From Dactylis glomerata (Eukaryota; Streptophyta; Magnoliopsida; Poales; Poaceae): DNA of 64,000 bases. The translations under genes and the position numbers were made by a program. The notes beneath the pieces were generated by a model. It had not been told where the DNA came from. It worked only from the letters and a program-made list of their open reading frames with translations, and did no database searches. The stretch lies in assembly GCA_007115705.1 (NCBI GenBank), contig QXEO01001592.1, positions 434,001-498,000 on the forward strand. The letters run 5' to 3'. Positions 22,608 to 32,636 of this stretch are shown in pieces; the stretch's first letter is position 1; each line of letters opens with the position of its first letter.

Positions 22608-22635
22608 CACTGCACTTAGATCTAGTAAATAAATA

Positions 22636-22696
22636 CTCCCTCTGACCCGTATTACTTGTCCCTGATTTAGTACAAAGTAAGATGGGTCGGAGGGAG
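22636..22696. mobile_element. Very short Stowaway MITE (61 bp)
   Basis: Starts CTCCCTCTGACCCGTATTAC and ends GATGGGTCGGAGGGAG. It has inverted ends and TA on both sides (22634-22635 and 22697-22698). It appears internally deleted. Confidence 0.7.
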
Positions 22697-22810
22697 TAGT
22701 ATTTAACACTTCCGGTAAAATGGCCAATTGTTACAAAATAACCAAAATGCAAAATTTACATGGCATCAAATAAATCATCGTGTAGAACATAATTCCATGA
22801 CTTCTATCTA

Positions 22811-23395
22811 TCTAAACTATAAGATTGCATTTGGACTGGTCCGTGTTCATAAAATACGCTTTCATCCAACTAAAAATATGTTTTCGTCCAACTACTATGC
22901 CACCACGTGACTTACTATTTAGATCTTTTCTTTTCGCCTCCCCTGCCTCGCTGCTAGCTGACCGGCTGCCGTGACGGGACGGGCGGACGCTGCTGGGAGA
23001 GGTCGAGCGAGAGGACACGAGAAGGAGGCAGAGACATGGAATCCAAGCGCATTAGGATGGTGGTCAGCCATGCGCTGTCTGGGTGGAATTCTTGCTCTCC
23101 AAGAAATTGTACATCTAAACTATAAGATTGCAATTGGGCTGGTCTATGTCCGTAAAATATGCCTTCGTCCAACTACTATGCCACCGCATGACTTACCGGT
23201 TAGATTTTTTCTTTTCGCCTTCCCTACCTCGCTGCTAGCTGACCGGCTGCCGTGACGGGCTGGGCGGACGCTGCTAGGAGCGGTCGAGATCGAGAGGACA
23301 CGAAAATGAGGTGGAGACACAAAATCCAAGCGCGTAGGATAGTGGTCGGCCATGAGCTGGCTGGGCGGACTTCTTGCTCTCCAAAAAATTGTACA
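22811..23395. repeat. Tandem duplication, ~303-bp unit
   Basis: 22811-23113 and 23114-23395 are about 85-90% alike by eye. They share CTTTTCGCCT, GCTGACCGGCTGCCGTGACG and CTTGCTCTCCAA. The second copy lacks about 20 bp near its start. Each copy ends with bases encoding the LINE motif LALQ(E/K)IVH. Confidence 0.85.
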
Positions 23396-24400
23396 CGAGC
23401 TAAAATCCAACAACCTAGGGGGATCTTGTTGAAACTCGATTTTGAAAAAGCATACGACTGTGTCAAATGGGACTTCTTGGAGGTGCTGTGGCTCAAAGGG
23501 TTTGACACAAGAATCGTCCACCGAATCTCGCAACTGGTCTCGGGTGGCCATACTGTGATATCTATCAACGGCGAAATCGGTCCCTTCTTCCGCAACAAAC
23601 ATGGTGTCCTCCAGGGAGATCCTCTCTCGCCTCTCCTCTTCAACTTTGTAGCGGAGGTGCTCTCTATCATCTTGTCGTCGGCCTGCTCGGCTGGCCACCT
23701 TCAGGGCGTGGTTCCACATCTTATCCCAGCATCTGCAATATGCTGATGATACGTTGATTCTGATCCAGTATAATGAAACTCACATTGCCAACTTGAAGTT
23801 TCTGCTCATGTGCTTCGAAGACAAGTCGGGTTTGAAGATAAATTACCACAAAAGCGAAGTCATCGTCATGGGACAACCTGAAGAAACTCAGCGTAGGGCC
23901 GCTGATATGCTCAACTGCAAGTTAGGTGCCTTCTCGTTTATCTATCTTGGGCGCTACCAATCACAGACAGACACCTAACCATCGATTAGTCGATGTTCTT
24001 GGTTCAGAAACTGGCGCTGAGGGTGGAACCTTGGCTTGGCAAGTTCCTTTCATCAAGAGGACGACTAATTCTCTCAAACTCTTGCCTAGCCAGTCTTTCA
24101 ATGTTTGCTATGGGACTTTTTCTGTTGCAAGACGGGGTGCATGCTAAGTTTGACAAATATAGGGCCAAATTCTTCTGGGAAGGCACCGGAATAAAGAGAA
24201 AGTACCACCTGGTAAATTGGCTGGCTGTCTGTAGACCTAAAGAATACAGGGTCTTAGCCTACTTAACTCTAGGAAGATGAGCATTGCACTAATGCTCAAA
24301 TGGGTTTAGAAACTTTATCAAAATGACTCTGCTATCTGGGCGCAGATTCTCAAGGCAAATTACCCAGGTGCTTCCGATGTACATTGCACGCCATCAGGGG
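23365..24400 (+). pseudogene. L1-type LINE reverse transcriptase fragment, frameshifted
   Basis: Reverse-transcriptase motifs of a plant L1 LINE follow in order. LALQKIVHELKSNN reaches 23420; LLKLDFEKAYDCVKWDF is at about 23431-23480; GVLQGDPLSPLLFNF is near 23603-23647; QYADDTLIL, the catalytic YADD box, is near 23734-23760. LKINYHKSEV and FSFIYLG follow (23835-23950), then the post-RT region RLILSNSCLASLSMF and AKFFWEG to about 24180, with remnants to 24400. At least three frameshifts separate these pieces (near 23425, 23735 and 23950). It is non-functional. It lies within the putative Helitron and may have been captured by it. Confidence 0.85.
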
Positions 24401-25249
24401 CAAGGGAGCATCAGCAGCCAACCCGTCATCTGCGATGGTATGGAAACTCCGATACGGCATCGATGGCTCCATGAACTCCACGCTTATACGCTCATCCAAG
24501 AGCTCAGCAGGCGGCCACGATGGCGTCAGATGCATCAACGTCGACAGCAACATCACGCTGGAGGGAAGCTAAGATCGGGGCGAGCGTGGGAACACGCAAA
24601 AGGGCGACGTGCAAGTGTCGAGCGACACGGTCGACAAGAGGGAGGACGGACGGAGAGAAACGTGAGCAGAGAGAGAGATAGCGAGGGATAACGACGGTTG
24701 ATGGGAGATGAGGGAGTAGCGAGGAGATGGGGACGTCGAGATGCGCCTCACTAGGGTTGAGTTGCCGGCCGGCTAAACCTCTTGGGTCTGCTTTAGGCAA
24801 TGGATTTTCTCCTTTTGTTTTATTACAAAATATTTTTTATTTTTTAGAAAACAAAAATAGGAAAAGAGAAGGGTTTCATATTTCCAATAATCTAGTTGCG
24901 AAAATGTGCAATGCAGTTATTTGCATGTGTATTATTATGTTATATCGATTGGCAGTTATAATAAATTGAAAAAATATAAATCAGTGAAATATACATAGTG
25001 AGGATTAGAGAGTCAATCGAAATGTAGGTGCAAACACAAGGGGTGTTTTTTAAGGGAGTTCTTCAAGTGAACATATAGATAGATGAATTTGTCATCGACA
25101 CTAATGCTCTGCTCAAGAAGAGAACAAAGAAAGGGTGAGTTCAGGCTAAGGACACACATATCGATCGATTTCGTGGTCAAGTATCTTACTAAGATCGAAT
25201 CAGGGCAATATAAAAATAATCACATAGCAACGCATAGATATTCAGCTAG
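24401..25249. other. Helitron 3' part, no gene recognised
   Basis: A GC-rich block at 24.4-24.8 kb has short frames on both strands, followed by AT-rich sequence to the CTAG end at 25249. Nothing coding was recognised. The GC-rich block could be captured exon DNA. Confidence 0.4.
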
Positions 25250-25303
25250 TTTATACTAAGTTTTAAATTACACAGATAGATGGGCTGTAACTGTAAGGCG
25301 CAT

Positions 25304-26670
25304 TTAGTTTGGATTAGTAGTTTCTCCAGTTACCTTAGCCAGGGGAGAGGGCAGTGCAAGCTCTTTGTCGAATTTATGCACTGGAGCAAGACTCTCTTCA
25401 AATAAGCTGAATTTTGAACTAGGGTTCAAGTTTGCGGCAGAGCAACAAATGTGTTGTACAACTTGACACCTAGGATCATAGGTGTAAACCTTTTCCTGCA
25501 ACACGTAATTACCGCGGTGTTCCTTAGTAGCAATTAGAATCTTCTTCACCGACCTGCAATTGCCAACCGAACCAATAACCCTCACAAAATATGCCTCCCT
25601 TAATTCTTTTCCAATGTCCTCAGACATATCGATTCGATGATTCATCAACCAATCACCAGAGTCATAGTCCAATAGTCCCCAAATCTCCAAGGTGCGACTA
25701 ACAGTAGCGATTCTGTCACAAAGGTCCCGGACAATACACACCTGGTCATCCATCACAACCAGGTGCTCCCCTCTTGCCTCGGCCCAGGGGCGCTGGTGCA
25801 CTGTTGGTCCCCAGAAAGACGGTGAAGGGACGGATCTGAATGTCTCCTCTGTAATAGAAAACAATATGATAGCAGATCCTGGTCTCTCGGCTAGAAGATT
25901 AGGACAGATGAGCCAATGCAGGAATCCATTGGCAAACACAGGCAGTATTTTGTTCATCTTTGCATGATCAACTGCAGAAGATGCATACTGGAGGAACTTG
26001 AGTGGTACTTCTGCAGACGCCAGCCTCCAACGATCAGCTCCCGGTGTGTAGAGATCATACCGTAGCACCTCCTTTTCATAGCTATACCATTTGATCAACC
26101 TTACCACCTTATACTCCATTGTCTGGTCATCAAATCCCAGTCCAGCAGTGTAATCGAATCCAGTAAAACGGTAAGGTGGCAGACATGTAATTGACCGTGT
26201 GGCGGCATTGCAAACATAGTAAGCTGGCATAACAAAATTAAAGAATAGGGTGAGTCCACGGCATGTTGAGGGTGTACTACTTTCAAAGAGGAGTTGCCGG
26301 GGGCACGATCAATGGTGAAGAGTAAATCATCTCTGGGGCCTGACAACGAGCATGAGTACATTTTGGTGGAGTCTAATCTCAGTAGCTTTGGTTCTGGTGG
26401 CGGAACCTTAGAGGTGGCCATGTGGAGGCTGCAGAAATCCTTAGAGGAGAAGAGTGCAGCCCAGGAGCGGCAGACGGCCCGGAAACGGAGAATGGACTTG
26501 ACGGGGAGCCGAGATAGCACCTCCAATATGATGTCGTCGGGAAGCACCACCGTGAGACCGGGTACAGTGGCTGACTTTCTTCTCTTGTTACTTAGCGACG
26601 ACGCCTCCGTCGTTGTCTGCGGCATGTTCGCCGCCCCGCCGCAGGATGCCTTCCTCCTGCTGCTACGCAT
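25304..26670 (-). pseudogene. F-box/FBA gene with 1-bp frameshift
   Basis: The gene is clearly paralogous to the F-box gene at 13251. The 5' part (26670 to about 26277) encodes a basic N-terminus and a complete F-box (VLPDDIILEVLSRLPVKSIL, then RFRAVCRSWAALFSSKDFC). The 3' part (26230 to 25304) encodes the FBA region (MPAYYVCNAATRSITCLPPY; AGLGFDDQTMEYKVVRLIKW; FANGFLHWLICP; FSLFEESLAPVHK) and a stop. The two lie in different frames: around 26275 the paralogue reads GTGGTGACACCC while this copy lacks one base. The upstream frame then runs out of homology to a stop at 26101. Unless the base is a sequencing error, the protein would be an F-box without its substrate domain. The rest of the coding sequence shows no stops, so the lesion is young. 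Confidence 0.85.
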
Positions 26671-27170
26671 CAGTCATGTGCCCAATTGGGCAAGTAACGA
26701 AACGGTGAGAGGAAGATGGGGAATCGGGAGCAGCAATGGCGACGGGCATTACCTGTGGCGGCGCTGGCCTAGGTCTGGAACGACTGGAGGAAGAAGATGA
26801 GTGGCCCAGCGTTCGCCTGGGCTGAGGAGGAAAGAAGATGGGCTAATGAGCCGTTGCGTGCCTATGCTGGTGCTAAATGAAGTTGGGCTTTATGGCTGGC
26901 TTGTTCGTGAGTATGTTACCCATGTAAGGAAACTGCTCGGTGACGCTCGGGCGTCCCGGTGCAGCGATTCCGCCCGCTCGCACGCCTGGATGGGCTGGCC
27001 CATATGCGCGAAAGCTACTGCCGCCAGTCAACGAGATGAAGCGACCAAGCGACACGTAAACAGCACAGTCTCGCTTTGAGGTTTCCTTGTTGTCCCGTTC
27101 CCGTTCGTTGGCTTTTTTCTTTACTTTTTCTTCTTTCTTACCTTTTATTTTCATATGTTTTCTTTGGTAC
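26671..27170. other. 5' flank of F-box pseudogene
   Basis: On the minus strand a possible splice donor (CCACAG then GTAATG) lies at about 26752, consistent with an untranslated first exon like those of the paralogues, but no acceptor is certain. Beyond 26.8 kb are GC-rich sequence without a recognised gene and a pyrimidine-rich run (27.08-27.18 kb) that begins the TTTTGTTCC block. Confidence 0.35.
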
Positions 27171-27179
27171 TTTTTTAGG

Positions 27180-29090
27180 TTTTTAATTTCTAAAAATGCA
27201 GTACCTCCTAACGAGACTAATATGTTATCCCTTTTTTATATACTTGTGTAGTCGTGTTCCGCGGATTAAAATTTTGTTCCTTCTTTTCTAGTCTGCCTTG
27301 TTTCGTGGACTAAATTTTATTTCTTCTTTGTAGTAGTGAATTATTTTGCGGACTAACTTTTATAGTCATGAATTGTTCCGGGGACTAATATTTAGTTCCT
27401 TCTTTCTAGTCATGAATTGTTCAGACTAATATTTTGTTCCTTATTTCTAGTCATGAATTCTTTGGACTAATATTTTGTTCATTCTTTTCTAAGTTTAAAT
27501 TGTTTCATAGAATATTTTTTGTGTTCCTTCTTTGTGGTCATGAATTGTTCTATGGACTAATTTTTTGTCCCCCCTCAGGTTATAATTTCTTCCCGGAACA
27601 CTAACGTTTTTGTTCCTTCTTTGTAGCCATGATGTTCCACGAACATATTTTTTCATTATTTAATTTTGTAGTCATGATTTGTTTTGAGGATGAATTTTTG
27701 TCCCTTATTTGTAGTCATGAATTATTCCACAGACTAACTTTTTGTTCCTTTCTTTTGTAGTTGTGCCTTATTCCGCGGACTAATTTTGTGTTCCCCATGT
27801 AGTCGTAAATTGTTCCGCTGCCCAAATTTTTGTTCCCTCTCCGGTTGTGAGTTGTTCCACGAACACATTTTTGTTCCTTCTATTTTGTAGTCGAGATTTT
27901 GTTCCACAAACTAAATTTTCATTCCCTATGTAGACTTGATTTTTTCCGCGACTTAATTTTTTCTTCCCTCTTGGTCGTGTTTGTTGCGCAAACACAATTT
28001 TTTGTTCCTTATTTTTGTAGTCGTTATTTGTTTCGCGGACTAAATTTTTGGTCCTTCTTGTATTCATGAATTGTTCTGGAGACTAATTTTTTGTTCCTTC
28101 TTTTTAGTCATAAATTGTTCCATAGACTAATTTTTTGTTCCTTATTTCTAGGTTTGAATTGTTCCACAAACTAAGTTTTTGTTCTTTTGTAGTCATGAAT
28201 TGTTCCGTGGCGTAATTCTCCATTCCCTATCTAGTTGTAATTGTTCCCGAACACTAATATTTTGTTCCTTTTTTTTAGTTGTAAATTGTTCCACGAACAT
28301 AATTTTTTCCCCTTCTTTTGTAGTCATGATTTGTTCCACGGTGTAATTCTCCATTCCCTCTCTGGTTGTAATTGTTCCCAAACACTAATAATTTGTTCCT
28401 TGTTTTTAATTGTAAATTGTTCCATGAACATAATTTTATCCCCTTCTTTTGTAGTCATGATTTGTTCCGCGACGTAATTCTCCATTCCCTCTCTGGTTGT
28501 AATTGTTCCCAAACACTAATATTTTGTTCCTTCTTTTTAGTTGTAAATTGTTCCATGAACATAACTTTTTTCCCTTCTTTTGTAGTCATGATTTGTTCCG
28601 CGGCGTAATTCTCCATTCCCTCTCTGGTTGTAATTGTTCCCAAACACTAATAATTTGTTCCTTCTTTTTAATTGTAAATTGTTCCATGAACATAATTTTA
28701 TCCCCTTCTTTTGTAGTCATGATTTGTTCCGCGACGTAATTCTCCATTCCCTCTCTGGTTGTAATTGTTCCCAAACACTAATAATTTGTTCCTTCTTTTT
28801 AATTGTAAATTGTTCCATGAACATAATTTTATCCCCTTCTTTTGTAGTCATGATTTGTTCCGCGACGTAATTCTCCATTCCCTCTCTGGTTGTAATTGTT
28901 CCCAAACACTAATATTTTGTTCCTTCTTTTTAGTTGTAAATTGTTCCACGAATATATTTTTTCTCCTTTTTTTGTAGTCATGATTTATTCCACAGAGCAA
29001 GTTTTTGTTCCTTCTTTTCAAGGTTTCAATTGTTCCATGGTCTAATTTTATACCCGTCTTGATTTTTTCCATGGACTAATCCTTTATCCA
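27180..29090. repeat. AT-rich block with dispersed TTTTGTTCC motifs
   Basis: Copies of TTTTTGTTCC and ATTGTTCC recur every 30-60 bp, frequently with TAGTCATGA between them. The motif is the reverse complement of that in 17.0-18.5 kb. The inner pyrimidine-rich end (27.08-27.18 kb) resembles the inverted purine-rich end at 18.36-18.47 kb. No coding frame is supported; the open frames come from the repeats. Confidence 0.65.
28193..28985. repeat. 131-bp tandem array, six copies
   Basis: Units start at 28193, 28324, 28455, 28586, 28717 and 28848, exactly 131 bp apart, and differ by a few substitutions. Each contains GTAATTCTCCATTCCCT, TGTAATTGTTCCC and TTGTTCCATGAACATAA with small variations. Similar 62-78 codon frames in every unit are by-products of the repetition; 131 is not a multiple of three, so no continuous protein results. 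Confidence 0.95.
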
Positions 29091-29128
29091 AGAGGGGTTG
29101 TGAGCGCAAAGTAAAACTATGTACTCCC

Positions 29129-29226
29129 TCCGTTATATAATATATACTGTTAATATAAATATATCTGAATACATTTTAATACTATATATATTCATATTAG
29201 CGACACATTTTATAGAAGGAGAGAGA
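29129..29226. mobile_element. Degenerate Stowaway-like MITE
   Basis: Starts CTCCCTCCGTTATATAATAT after TA, and has a weakly inverted end near 29205-29226 (ATAGAAGGAGAGAG). The interior is AT-rich. The right end and duplication are uncertain. Confidence 0.4.
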
Positions 29227-29496
29227 ACTAATTAGATCCGCACGTACTTTGCTAATAAAACCCGCTAGATACCTCCAGCTACCTAGCAAAGTAGTACTCA
29301 GTACAAAACTCGTACACCTACTTTGCATTGTTGCATGCATCTGTCCGTCGTGTCACGTGTGATGGCCCGTCTCTGTCCCATGTCGTGAATATTGGTCGGA
29401 TGATGCATGCTTCCCACACAATCCGAGCGTAGCAGGTTTGGCCTATGCCCCACGTTTGCGTCGAGTGCAGTGCAGCCGGGTGTTGTCTAAACTTTA

Positions 29497-29540
29497 GTCC
29501 CACATCGAAACTTTACAGAAAAACAGACCGATTTATATAC
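29497..29540 (+). promoter_or_regulatory. snRNA-type promoter (USE plus TATA), no recognised RNA downstream
   Basis: GTCCCACATCG at 29497-29507 is an exact match to the plant upstream sequence element of U-snRNA genes (RTCCCACATCG). TTTATATAC follows at about 29532-29540. The roughly 25-bp gap fits the shorter spacing of RNA polymerase III type U6/U3 promoters better than that of polymerase II types. Transcription would start near 29560. The sequence there does not match the starts of U1, U2, U3, U4 or U6 that I know, and no T-run terminator follows within 250 bp. It may be a decayed snRNA gene or an unknown small RNA. Confidence 0.5.
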
Positions 29541-29559
29541 CCCGCCCAATCAACCGTTG

Positions 29560-30039
29560 TACGAGCGAGTTGTTCGAACAAAGAAGAATACGCGAAAGGC
29601 AATCCACGCGATTAACTAACGGGGTGGGCTGGCCCAACCGGGCTGAACCAGTGCAAGGGAGCACCCACCCGGACCCATGACGAACCATCACGAGAGGAGG
29701 CTAAATGGGCCGCAAATCAATCAATCCAAGTGGGCGGAACGGAAGCAGGGGAACGCTCGGGCGCCAGCGAGGAGGACCCCGAAAAAACGTACTGCTTACT
29801 ACATCGTTCGATGTGAAATTTACATTACACACTTCTCAGCCCTAAAATAATGGGTGTTGTTCATTCGTTTATTTAAACTTCTCAGCTCATGTGCACAAAA
29901 GAAAAGACCGCATGGTCAAGCTTATCCGTGGCCATCATTGTTTGCATAAGTTGTTTGATTTTCTAGGGCGGGCATACATGCCTTTTTGTGGACATTAAGA
30001 TACGAAGTAGATCATTTTTCTCTTCACACTATTTCTACG
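29560..30039. other. Intergenic, no gene recognised
   Basis: Mixed-composition sequence between the orphan snRNA-type promoter and the hAT target site. It would contain any RNA made from that promoter. I recognise no tRNA, snRNA or protein. Confidence 0.4.
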
Positions 30040-30112
30040 GCTGCTTGCAGTGGTGGATCCAGGGAGGGGCGAGCAGGGGCCACGCCCCCCTATGGTTCGG
30101 CCCCCTCCAGTA

Positions 30113-30212
30113 CCCTCTGTTCCATATTAATTGACTTGATTTTGTCAAAATTTGCACCAGACCTAATGTAAATCTTAATAAAGTTGTGTCAATTAGAATG
30201 GAACAGAGAGAA
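30113..30212. mobile_element. Stowaway-like MITE, 100 bp
   Basis: CCCTCTGTTCCATATTAATTG at the left mirrors the right end CAATTAGAATGGAACAGAGAG. TA flanks both sides (30111-30112 and 30213-30214). It is nested in the hAT-like element and absent from the paralogous relic. Confidence 0.7.
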
Positions 30213-30479
30213 TACATACATAGTACATACCCCTTTACACATGTCGATAATGATTAATGATGCAGGACCTTGAGACACTCTCTGTAATCCCTTCCCCTTG
30301 ACCCGGTCCGCTTACCCATCGCTGCCATGCAATGGCATGGGTGACCGACCAAACCTGACGCACGCTTCCCAGCGACGACCAACCGATATGCCAATGGTCT
30401 CCAACTTTATGGTATGACTCACGTCTAAGCTAACCCAATCCAAACCGAAAATTGCACAAACTATAGGATAGGATTATTT

Positions 30480-30752
30480 CTTTTTTCTTTTTTGAGATAA
30501 CAACGGATGGTATTTCAACAATGGCGAAACCGATTACAAACGATTCCACAAAATAAGAAAAATAAAATATGATCCCAGAATTTTGCAAGAATAACCTCAC
30601 ATCGTACTTCCAAAGCACCATCAAGCCCATCGTCCTCATCGTCACCAACCAAGTACAGAGACCGGATCCAGAAGTAGCAGATCTTCAGACACCATCGAAT
30701 CATCGCCGCCACTATCGCCACATTGGGCTTTGAACATCGCAAGAGTGCCCAC
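30480..30752 (-). mobile_element. 3' end of a LINE or SINE, cut by the LTR insertion
   Basis: On the minus strand the sequence ends TTATCTC followed by a poly(A)-rich tail (30478-30497 on plus), like the LINE tails elsewhere in the window. The body has short frames only. The 5' side stops at the LTR start at 30753. The other half is not found at 50.52 kb, so material was lost on the right side. Confidence 0.5.
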
Positions 30753-32442
30753 TGATACGTCTCAAACGTATCTATAATTTTTGATGCTCCATGCTTGTTT
30801 TTACACCATTTGCCTATTGTTTCGTTACACTTAGTGTCACTTTTATGCATTTTCCGAAACTAACCTATTAACGAAGTGCCACAGTGCCAGTTTCCTGTTT
30901 TCTGCTGTTTTTGTGTTTCAGAAGTGATACACAGGAAATATTCTCAGAATTGGACGAAACAAGTTCCTGAAGTCTTATTTTACCCGGAAGCTTCCAGAGA
31001 TCCGAAGAGGAGTAGGAGGTGGGCCACCAGGGGCCCACATGCACAGGTGGCGAGGCCAGCCCCTGGCCCGCGCCACCGTGGTGTGAGGCCACCTGGCCCC
31101 ACCTCTGACATCGCCCCTTCGCCTATAAAGACCCCCCGACGGAAAAAACCTAGGTACCCGATCAATTTTCCAGAACACATCGCGATCCGCCGCCACCGTC
31201 GACCCGAAGATCGGGAGGGTCCAGAAGCTCTTCCCGGCACCCTGCCGGAGAGGGGAATCGCCACCGGAGGTCTTCTTCACCTCCATGCTTGCCTCCGGAG
31301 CGATGAGTGAGTAGTTTACCTTGTACTATGGGTCCATAGCAGTAGCTAGATGGTTGTCTTCTCCACCATGTGCTTCATGTTTAGATCTCATGAGCTGCCC
31401 TACATGATTGAGATCACCGTTATGTAATTCTACATGTTTGGTTTGTTGGGATCCGATGAATATTGGTGTTTATGATTAAGTTGTTGTACTGAATTATATC
31501 TTTTGTTATCTCTATGTTGTTTATGATCTTGCATGCTCTCCGTTGTTAGTAGCTATCTTGGCCGAGTAGTTGCTAGTGACTCCAAGAGGGGGTATTTATG
31601 CTCGATAGTGGGTTCATGTCTCTATTTCACCTGGGGGAGTGACAGAAACCTCTAAGGTGGTAGATGTGCTGTTGCTACTAGGGAGAAAACAACATTCATA
31701 TGCTCAAGGGCATATGCTTTGTTTACATTACACACTTTGCTTAATGCAATTATCTGTTGTTCGCAACTTAATACTTCTAGGGTGTTCGGATTGATATCCC
31801 CGGGAGTGGATTATTAGTCATAGATGCAGTTGGATGGCGGTCTATGTATTTTGTTGTAATGCCCAGAGTAAATCTCATAGTGATCTTCTTGACATATCAC
31901 GTTATCTTTATTCTATCAATTGCCCAACTGTAATTTGTTTACCCAGCATGTGTTATTTTATCTATGGAGAGACACCACTAGTGAACTGTGGACCCTGGTC
32001 CTATTTCCATCATATTGCTATCACATGTTTACTTTCTCGCACTGTTTATTTTATTCGCATACTTTTACTGTTTTCCACTCGATACACTCATAACCTTTGT
32101 TTCAAGCAAACCGGTGAGATTGACAACCTCATCGTAAGTTGGGAGCAAAGTACTTGTTTGTGTGTGTGCAGGTTCCACGTTGCAGCTAGCAAGCAAAGCT
32201 TGGACGAGGCGCCATATATAAATTGTCCGCTGCTGTCGCAAACTAGCAAGCATCACCTTCAGTCGTCATTGTCTCTCCTCTCCTGACCGATATTAAACCT
32301 TGGTTTCTTAACTGAGGGAAAACCAGCTGCTATACTCATCATACCTTCCTCTTGGGGTTCCCAACGGGCTGGTCATTCACCACGCACAAGGATTTCTGTT
32401 GGGGGACGAAGAAGAATAATCTCCTTCATCAACAAGCCATCA
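30753..32442 (+). repeat. Athila-like LTR, copy 1
   Basis: The LTR starts TGATACGTCTCAAACG and ends AAGCCATCA (TGAT/ATCA), about 1,690 bp. It is matched without indels by 46383-48072, with roughly 25-30 substitutions by eye (about 1.6%). A TATA box (CTATAAAG) is at 31123-31130, preceded by a GC-rich promoter. Ten bases after the end lies the primer-binding site. Open frames within the LTR on both strands are not genes. Confidence 0.9.
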
Positions 32443-32452
32443 GCTGTTTTCC

Positions 32453-32470
32453 TGGCGCCGTTGCCGGGGA
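32453..32470 (+). other. Primer-binding site, tRNA-Asp type
   Basis: TGGCGCCGTTGCCGGGGA is complementary to the 3' end of plant tRNA-Asp, the primer of Athila-lineage Ty3/Gypsy elements. It sets the element's orientation as plus. Confidence 0.85.
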
Positions 32471-32636
32471 GGAAGAGAAGACTTCTGCGAGGGGAGTTTT
32501 TCGCACACACATTCTTTACTTTGTTATTGTTTTGCTTTACTTTACTTTATTTTACCTGCATCGTTTTATATCAAAAACCCCAAAAAATTAGAATCCTTGG
32601 TAGTTGTTTTTACTTGTTTACTTTCGTTTTGCTGAA

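Larger units (their letters stand above)
21098..22612 (-). mobile_element. Small LTR retrotransposon with initiator-Met-tRNA primer site (Copia-like, non-autonomous)
   Basis: Two direct repeats of about 340 bp (21103-21442 and 22265-22607) begin TGTTGGGATTTG and end ACTAACA. They are flanked by the 5-bp duplication CACTG (21098-21102 and 22608-22612). Next to the right LTR, on the minus strand, is TGGTATCAGAGC (about 22249-22260), the complement of the initiator methionine tRNA 3' end, so the element reads leftward. The internal region is only 822 bp, with no gag, protease or reverse transcriptase motifs. The LTRs differ at about ten positions including small indels, so it is an older insertion. 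Total length is 1,505 bp, larger than classical TRIMs. Confidence 0.9.
22811..25249 (+). mobile_element. Helitron(s) with two tandem 5' ends carrying LINE sequence
   Basis: Two 5' termini, each A then TCTAAACTATAAGATTGCA, start at 22811 and 23114. A decayed 3' terminus, CACATAGCAACGCATAGATATTC then AG and CTAG before T, ends at 25249. It aligns with the intact Helitron end at 11233 (GTAGCAACGCACGGGCATTC). The first unit (22811-23113) ends inside a LINE reverse-transcriptase codon run, where the second 5' end begins. The second unit continues into the full LINE fragment. This is best read as a Helitron that captured LINE DNA, followed by a 5'-truncated sibling insertion or duplication. No Rep/helicase is present. 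Boundaries are inferred from motifs only. Confidence 0.45.

Noticed and set aside
15722..25249. One 9.5-kb Helitron from 15722 to 25249
   Set aside because: The 3' end at 25249 is better paired with the 5' ends at 22811/23114, and there is no evidence linking it to 15722.
28193..28985. CRISPR-like regular array
   Set aside because: There are no unique spacers; the whole 131-bp unit is repeated, and the genome is a plant.
28193..29072. Series of similar 62-78 codon frames on both strands
   Set aside because: Each is one or part of a 131-bp repeat unit; 131 is not a multiple of three, so no continuous protein exists.
31834..32286. 150-codon frame repeated at 47464-47916
   Set aside because: Lies within the LTRs and is duplicated only because the LTR is; no domain recognised.
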